Under the pieces are notes generated by a model that saw only the letters and a list, made by a program, of their open reading frames with translations, was not told the DNA's origin and did no database searches. Positions 6,663 to 6,859 of a DNA stretch of 6,859 bases are shown one piece after another. A program made the translations under genes and the position numbers. Source of the DNA: Bdellovibrionales bacterium (lineage in GTDB: Bacteria; Bdellovibrionota; Bacteriovoracia; Bacteriovoracales; Bacteriovoracaceae); the NCBI GenBank assembly GCA_023250775.1, contig JAHFAA010000207.1, positions 1-6,859 on the forward strand, written 5' to 3'. The first letter of the stretch is position 1. Every line of letters starts with the position of its first letter.

Positions 6663-6859
6663 AAATTTTCTATTTTGTTGCTGACATTTCTATTCCCATA
6701 TTTTGCCGTTGCCGGAGATTATCCCGGGGTGCTGGAGTCGTTGGAAACAATCCTCAATTCCCATAAGGAACAGGTGGCCAAGCTGGAAACTGAGGTCAGT
6801 AAAAATCCAAAAAATCTTTCGGAGTTAAAAAATCTTGAAGAAGTAAGAATAAATCCCAT
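6651..6859 (+). CDS. Exported protein of unknown function, N-terminal part (runs off right edge)
   Basis: ATG at 6651 opens a frame still open at the window end (69 complete codons). The first 20 or so residues (MMTRKFSILLLTFLFPYFAV, then A) form a typical Sec signal peptide with a likely cleavage at Ala-Val-Ala before Gly22. The visible mature part is charged and rich in Leu, Glu, Lys and Asn (for example LETILNSHKEQVAKLETEVS), which suggests a helical or coiled-coil segment. It begins 10 bases after the second oxidoreductase gene, in the same direction, with no clear Shine-Dalgarno site, so it may depend on translation of the upstream gene. A second in-frame ATG follows directly at 6654. 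I recognise no family. Confidence 0.6.
   Translation, partial: MMTRKFSILLLTFLFPYFAVAGDYPGVLESLETILNSHKEQVAKLETEVSKNPKNLSELKNLEEVRINP

Noticed and set aside
6641..6690. Intrinsic terminator after the second oxidoreductase gene
   Set aside because: The stem is only 7 bp with modest GC and is not followed by an uninterrupted T run, and a signal-peptide gene starts within it.

Overview
The window is gene-dense. It holds five coding regions in two divergent blocks separated by about 150 bases, with no RNA genes, CRISPR arrays, insertion sequences or phage genes. The gene content (a membrane Fe-S electron-transfer pair, a RecB/AddB-type nuclease-helicase fragment, secreted proteins of no clear family) and moderate GC suggest a Gram-negative bacterium, possibly Bdellovibrionota or another former deltaproteobacterial lineage. 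That placement is an inference from overall impression, not from a marker gene.

Left block, minus strand (1-2463). A secreted or lipidated protein of 348 residues (2463-1417) is followed after only 2 bases by a long reading frame that starts at 1414 and runs off the left edge (471 residues visible). The second frame resembles the N-terminal, inactivated-helicase part of AddB-like PD-(D/E)XK nuclease-helicases, which act in double-strand-break repair. The two genes probably share one transcript. The secreted protein has faint features of the alkaline phosphatase/sulfatase fold but seems to lack the metal ligands.

Middle (2464-2611). This divergent intergenic region carries a good sigma70-type promoter candidate on each strand. 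It also carries a clear ribosome binding site that sets the start of the rightward block.

Right block, plus strand (2612-6859). Two tandem paralogues (658 and 674 residues) have the same architecture: five predicted membrane helices of NarI-like (cytochrome b) type with conserved histidines, two 4Fe-4S ferredoxin-type motifs, and two CCG (HdrB/DUF224-type) cysteine domains. This is the layout of membrane-bound ETF:(mena)quinone oxidoreductases (the EtfD/EMO family), which pass electrons from electron transfer flavoprotein, for example from fatty-acid or amino-acid oxidation, to the quinone pool. The cysteine spacing of the CCG domains is identical in both copies. A small gene for an exported, probably helical protein begins 10 bases after the second copy and runs off the right edge; its start codon sits in the loop of a short perfect hairpin.

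I see no clearly new defence or mobile system. The most unusual points are the tandem pair of complete EtfD-type genes, the coupling of an exported protein gene to an AddB-like gene, and the apparently degenerate secreted phosphatase-like protein.
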